Part shown: positions 59,681 to 64,000 of the stretch, piece after piece | Layout of the letters: each line of letters begins with the position of its first letter | Numbering within the stretch: position 1 is the first letter of the stretch | Assembly: GCA_025345505.1 (NCBI GenBank) | Contig: JANVCC010000270.1 | Coordinates: 2,648,269-2,712,268 of the forward strand | Direction of reading: 5' to 3' | Length of the DNA stretch: 64,000 nt | Origin: Todiramphus chloris collaris | Taxonomy: Eukaryota; Chordata; Aves; Coraciiformes; Alcedinidae | Made by a program: the position numbers and the translations under genes | The notes under the pieces: model-generated | What the model saw: the letters and a program-made list of their open reading frames with translations, nothing else | Databases searched by the model: none | What the model was told of the DNA's origin: nothing

Positions 59681-62600
59681 ATGGGAGAAATGCATTTTGG
59701 TTTTAAAAGTTTGTCCCCAGGAAGTGCTATTCACAGGATTATGGCATTCATTTCCTTGCCTAATAAGGTTTTATGCCACACCCTTAAGCACATTTCTGAA
59801 GTATCTTTAGGAACAGTTCATAACAACAGCAGCCAATAGCCTAATTTTCGTTCCTTTCCCCCTTGAGGCAGTTGTTACTCTTCAGGGTTTTTTTTATAAC
59901 ATTTATTTTCTTGCTTACTCAGTTTTCTGACAATGGCTTGGCACACTGAAGCCGGTGTTGAGCCTCTTATTGCCCGCTCTGCACTTCCAACAGCAGTGAA
60001 GGAAAGAAGAGGATGCCCAATGGTCCTGGGCCAGGAAGGACAGGAGCTGTCTGTTATTTCCACTCCTGAAGTAGTGACCTTTTCCCAAGTTCCCAAGTCA
60101 CTCCAGTGCTCCACTCCTTCCAAATCCCGCACTGCGAATGGAAAATTCACAGAACTCTCTATTAAAACCAACCAAACAAAACAGGGAAGAAAGAAAGGAA
60201 AGAAACAAGGTCTGTAAAGGAAATATCCCGAAACTTTCTAACAAGATTGTGCTTTGAAAACTTGCCTTTTTGCAAATAAGTGAAAAAAAATTCAGCCTAG
60301 AAGACTTGTGATCAGATTCTGGGTGAAATTCGTGTTGTTCCTAAATCATTCTTTCACCTGCTTTCCTGACAGCATCAACCTTAACAGCTTTGGGTTGATA
60401 GGCTGGCTGGCTGCTGTAGCTCGTCAGCAGGGGGAATCAGTTTGTGTGATTTTGGTGTATTTTTTAAAAGGATGTATTTGAACTGGTCCTACAGGCAGCT
60501 CAGTACTTTTCCAACCCCCCTTGTTATCAACTGATTCTATTCTTCCATTAGAAACGTCATCCTTTCATTGCACAGAAGTGTCTGAAATGAGCAGAGTTGT
60601 TCAGTTTGATGCTGATTTTCTGGCTGTGATATACGGGAAAGTCTTCAACAGTTTCTCATCATTTAAAATATAACCTTTTAGTCTTTCATGTTTATCCATT
60701 CTCTGCTGTAGATGGTAACATCAATACCATCGTTCTTGTCACTAAAATCTGTATCAAAGGTAGAAAATATGAGATATAACTAAAAGCAGCTTTTCAGGGG
60801 GATTTCCCCTTGTATTTGCTTCCGAAACTGCATTGTAACGATGTTGATACCTGTGTGTGTACAATAAGGAAAGAAACGTGAAAAGGCTGCTGATTTTTAA
60901 ACTGTAGCTCTTCATAGTCAGTGGCCATGGTTAAAATGACCTTTTCTGATACTTTTCAGCCCACATTATTTACAGAAAGGACAATCGTTATTGTCATGAC
61001 CACCAAGTATTTTTCAAATAAGGCCTTCAGCAAAAGGGTAAAAGTTCTTGATGGGTAGAAGTATTTATTTAACATTTTGAGACCTGCTTTTGCTGTGTCT
61101 GCCGGTGACTTTATGGTACTTTTAGGCAAGCATTTTAGGCAGTGGCATGATTGCCACCGTTGCAGTGATGTCCATAGGAGAGAATGGCAGTGTCAGCAGC
61201 AGCTGGAACGATGTTGCTCGGATAGATGCTGCATTATATCATCTCTGCTCATGATATTGTGCAGTGTAGCGCTAGGGATATTTGTGATTTGGTGACTTCA
61301 GTATCTGCTGTAAGATTTAACAGCATTAAGCACATGTTCAGCAATATGTGTTATTGATGGCTCTATAGAACTCTTTTACCAGTTGTAGAACTGCTGGTCT
61401 CTGGATGCACCCAGTGCCTTGTAAGGATAATATTCCAGTGGCAAATGATACAGGGAAAAGGATTTTGGCCAACCTTAGACCTCTTCCTGAGCGCCATAAA
61501 CCAAACCATGGAAGGTGATGCTTGTTGTGCTCAGAGTAAGTGTGTTAGACCAATATAGCGTGAGACATATTTATTTTAAATTCATGCCTTGACTTTTTCT
61601 GTAGAGGAGGTATCAGAGGCAAGTACAGCCAGAATTTACCAGAGTGGTCTTGTCAATACCAAGTAGTTGATGTAGCATTGAATTGGAGCGGTCAAAGGAG
61701 GAATCAGGTTTTCCCTGTCTTCTAACATGCTAAAGGAATGCTATTTGGTGATGTCATGTTTATCCAGAACAGCCAGCTCCATGGAAAGCTTGTTAGAGCA
61801 GGAAGACTTGATTCTGGTGAAAAATGTGGGGGGAAAAAAACCCAACCCCAAACCTTCCTACTCTAGTATAAACTCTTTCCTTTGGTTTGTACCATTTTAT
61901 CTTGAAGAATGACAGAGGATTGTAAACCTAAATACAAAGTACACAGAGATTACTTCACACATCGTTGAAATATATCCTGTCTCTGGGGCAAAAATGATCA
62001 GTGGTTTAAGAGCACGAGGTGATGTTGTATGGGAATTTCTTTTTGATACAGTTCCAGCTTCTTGATGCAATTTCCCACTATCAAGTCTGGTGATGGTGAT
62101 GAAGCTAATGTTGCTGTTCTTCTAAATGTGCCAGGAGGCTCTCTGATAATCCTGAGTATTCTGGGGATCTTGACTGTATCTGAAAATTGTAGGAATTTCT
62201 CTTCAGTGAGAGTAATTTCTGTCAAGTTCAGTGGTGCTGGGCAGACACAGATAAACCACATTGGCCTATGTCATCTGTGCCGGTGCTGTAAGAGATTATC
62301 TTTGCCTCTCTTTTTGCCAGATAATTCAAATCATGAAGTGTTTAATTGGCGATGTTTTCTTTGCAGCAAGATGCTGTTCCTAAGATGGCTAAGTACTGAT
62401 TCACTTCAGTTGTCAGAGAGAGAAATCAGCACAAAGTAATGTAGATGTGGTTTTGCTGGGTTTATAGGCATTGAACCAGGGAAGACTGTCATGTTTGATG
62501 GGTTGTGATTTAGAACGAGGGGTTAGAGTTCTCCAGGACTCTATACAGTGATGTGGATGGTAAAAGACAAAAAGCTGTAAGAGAGAGAATAAAAAAAACC

Positions 62601-63360
62601 TGTCATGACTTGTAATAAAAAAATGAATCCCACAAGAATTTTGGAGTATTCACTTAATACATTCCATGTGTTGTAACTGTGGCAAAACTTTTTGAATCAT
62701 GAGCTAGCGTTCCGAAGTAATTCCCCAAATTGAACTAACTGGCAGGGATAATTTTTTTTAAGTCAACATAACCGTATTTATAATGTTTGACAAACTAACT
62801 GTAGTTTACTCCAGGCTGTTATATCTGGTTTCTTATGGTATGTTTCACCAGTTCACTTGATAGCTCTGTTGCACAGAACTGGCCAAATCTAATTTCCATA
62901 CTGGAGGCGCTGTGGTCAACTGGAATTATGTCTTTGCCTTGTAATTCTGTGAACCTGGATTCACATGTGATGGGAGTTCAATAGAATAATGTCTTTGGTG
63001 GTCTCAATTACCAGCATGTCACCAGAAGAAATTTGTCTGTATTAGACAGACTACCCAGCTCTGATGGAGTCCAGGCCAATTCACATCCTCTGATCCAGAG
63101 AAGTCAAGTAGTGGAAGAAAAATGGCACAAGTTCAAACTAGATTAGCTCTGCTCTGGCTATCTGATGTTCACAACTGGTACTCGTACAGTAGACACTGCA
63201 AGTTTCACTGACCTTGCCAGTGCTGCGAGGATAATATTTTCAAAAGAAAGGACAGCTCTTGAAATGGTTTAATTCCAACTTACAGATATACTGAGAGTCC
63301 CTCTCTGTAAAACAAGCAGACTCAAAATTGCATTTTATCTTTTTTGTTCACTTTTTTCAG
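59681..63360. other. Noncoding stretch, no gene recognised
   Basis: Open frames of up to 125 codons (62062-62439) show no recognisable domain on either strand. A GGAGGCGCT word (62905-62914 region) resembles a CTCF core. No repeat family could be assigned, though the middle-repetitive feel of 62450-63200 could be an old LINE remnant. Confidence 0.5.
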
Positions 63361-63500
63361 GGGATTTCTTTAGATAAAGGGTATATGTCCCTCACCAGAA
63401 TTATTCAAGAGATGGAGGAGTGCACTAGACAAGGGCTTTTAGGAGTCTTCAAAGGCAAATGAAAACTGTGAGCCAAATACCATCTGCTGGACAGCTCAAG
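63361..63500 (+). other. Exon-like block, 140 bp, strong acceptor and donor
   Basis: A long pyrimidine tract (TTTTTTGTTCACTTTTTTCAG) ends at 63360 and a canonical donor AAG/GTAAGG starts at 63501, making this the best splice-site pair in the window. Two frames stop at once. The third opens in phase 0 for 33 codons (starting GISLDKGYMSLTRI) and stops at 63460-63462, 38 nt before the donor, close enough to the junction to escape nonsense-mediated decay by the usual 50-55 nt rule. The peptide is not one I recognise. It could be an exon of a long noncoding RNA, a 3'-terminal coding exon followed by a 3'UTR intron, or chance. Confidence 0.28.
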
Positions 63501-64000
63501 GTAAGGGAGACATCTGCATTTTGTTGGGGTGAGAGGGAATGTGATGCCACCATCTCTTTGGTACCAGTGCCTATCTTATGCTAAAGTTTGTGAAAGTCTT
63601 CCACTTAAGAAAAATTTTCAAAGTACACAGACTTCTTGGATGTCGGAGACTCCTTCTCTGGGCGTGAGGTTGGGCACTTGAGTGTAGTGTTCCTACAGAA
63701 CTGTGGGGATTCCTGGTGTTTCCTCCCTCTCCCAAGGCTGGTGGGATAGTCCTGGTGCAAGGCTCTAGGGTTCCCTCTCCAGGGGCATTCTGGGGAATAC
63801 TGTGAAACTCTAGGTTAAAATGATACTCCTCGGTGTCCTTCCATAGAGGATCAGGTAGAGAATTCCTCACTGTCTGTGTAAACTGAGAATTTCCAGAGTT
63901 ACTGCTGCCATTGGTGGTTCTCACAGTCTGCTTGTTCCACGTGCTCCTGGACACACTTGCACTTCTTAATGCTCAACAGAATTTGCAAAGAATGCAAATA
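63501..64000. other. Noncoding end of window
   Basis: A 127-codon minus-strand frame (63571-63954) rich in Ser, Thr and Pro has no recognisable domain and no splice context. It could run on outside the window, but I see no support for a gene. Confidence 0.45.

Noticed and set aside
62062-62439. 125-codon plus frame and the opposing minus frame as possible transposase or reverse-transcriptase remnants
   Set aside because: No catalytic motif or family signature could be seen in either.
63571-63954. 127-codon Ser/Thr/Pro-rich minus-strand frame
   Set aside because: No known domain and no splice or start context seen; could extend beyond the window but is unsupported.
1-64000. Endogenous retrovirus, LTR pair, CRISPR array or bacterial-type operon
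   Set aside because: No LTR-type termini, retroviral protein signature, regularly spaced repeats or clustered long open frames were seen on either strand.

Overview
The window looks like bird nuclear DNA. It is AT-rich, with few CpGs outside short clusters. It has no bacterial-style gene packing: the longest open frames are under 190 codons and none is a protein I recognise. At 34741-34890 it carries a clear 3' end of a CR1 LINE, the dominant avian retrotransposon, and at 4815-4853 a shorter CR1-type tail. T/G-rich low-complexity tracts of the kind common in birds add to this. Species cannot be told from the sequence. I find no complete protein-coding gene, no tRNA or rRNA, no CRISPR array, no operon and no intact mobile element. 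The window is best read as a gene desert, or as the interior of one or more very long introns.

Layout. 1-400 holds a 28-bp minisatellite broken by a 10-N assembly gap. 400-11800 is plain noncoding DNA with a CR1 tail near 4.8 kb and an AT-rich, homeodomain-motif-rich block at 7.55-7.91 kb. 11.84-12.34 kb is a local CpG cluster ending in a canonical splice donor, the best candidate in the window for a promoter or first exon of an unrecognised transcript. 12.3-25 kb is mostly featureless, with minor CpG-richer patches near 14.4, 18.3 and 20.7 kb. 25.1-26.7 kb holds two strong foldbacks: a 100-bp pre-miRNA-like hairpin (25133-25232) and a two-unit palindromic ancient repeat (26512-26690). 31.0-31.6 kb is GC-richer but unidentified. 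32.25-32.62 kb, 38.74-38.99 kb, 40.69-40.90 kb, 50.63-50.78 kb and 58.94-59.68 kb are blocks that look like conserved noncoding elements: AT-rich, dense in TAAT cores and other developmental transcription-factor motifs, with no coding potential. The 3' end holds two exon-like blocks with canonical splice sites (56328-56379 and 63361-63500) whose reading phases are compatible.

Taken together, several regulatory-looking blocks in gene-free DNA resemble the regulatory surroundings of a developmental gene lying outside the window. That is inference: no alignment was possible, so conservation is not shown. All motif and exon calls here are by eye and have low to moderate confidence.
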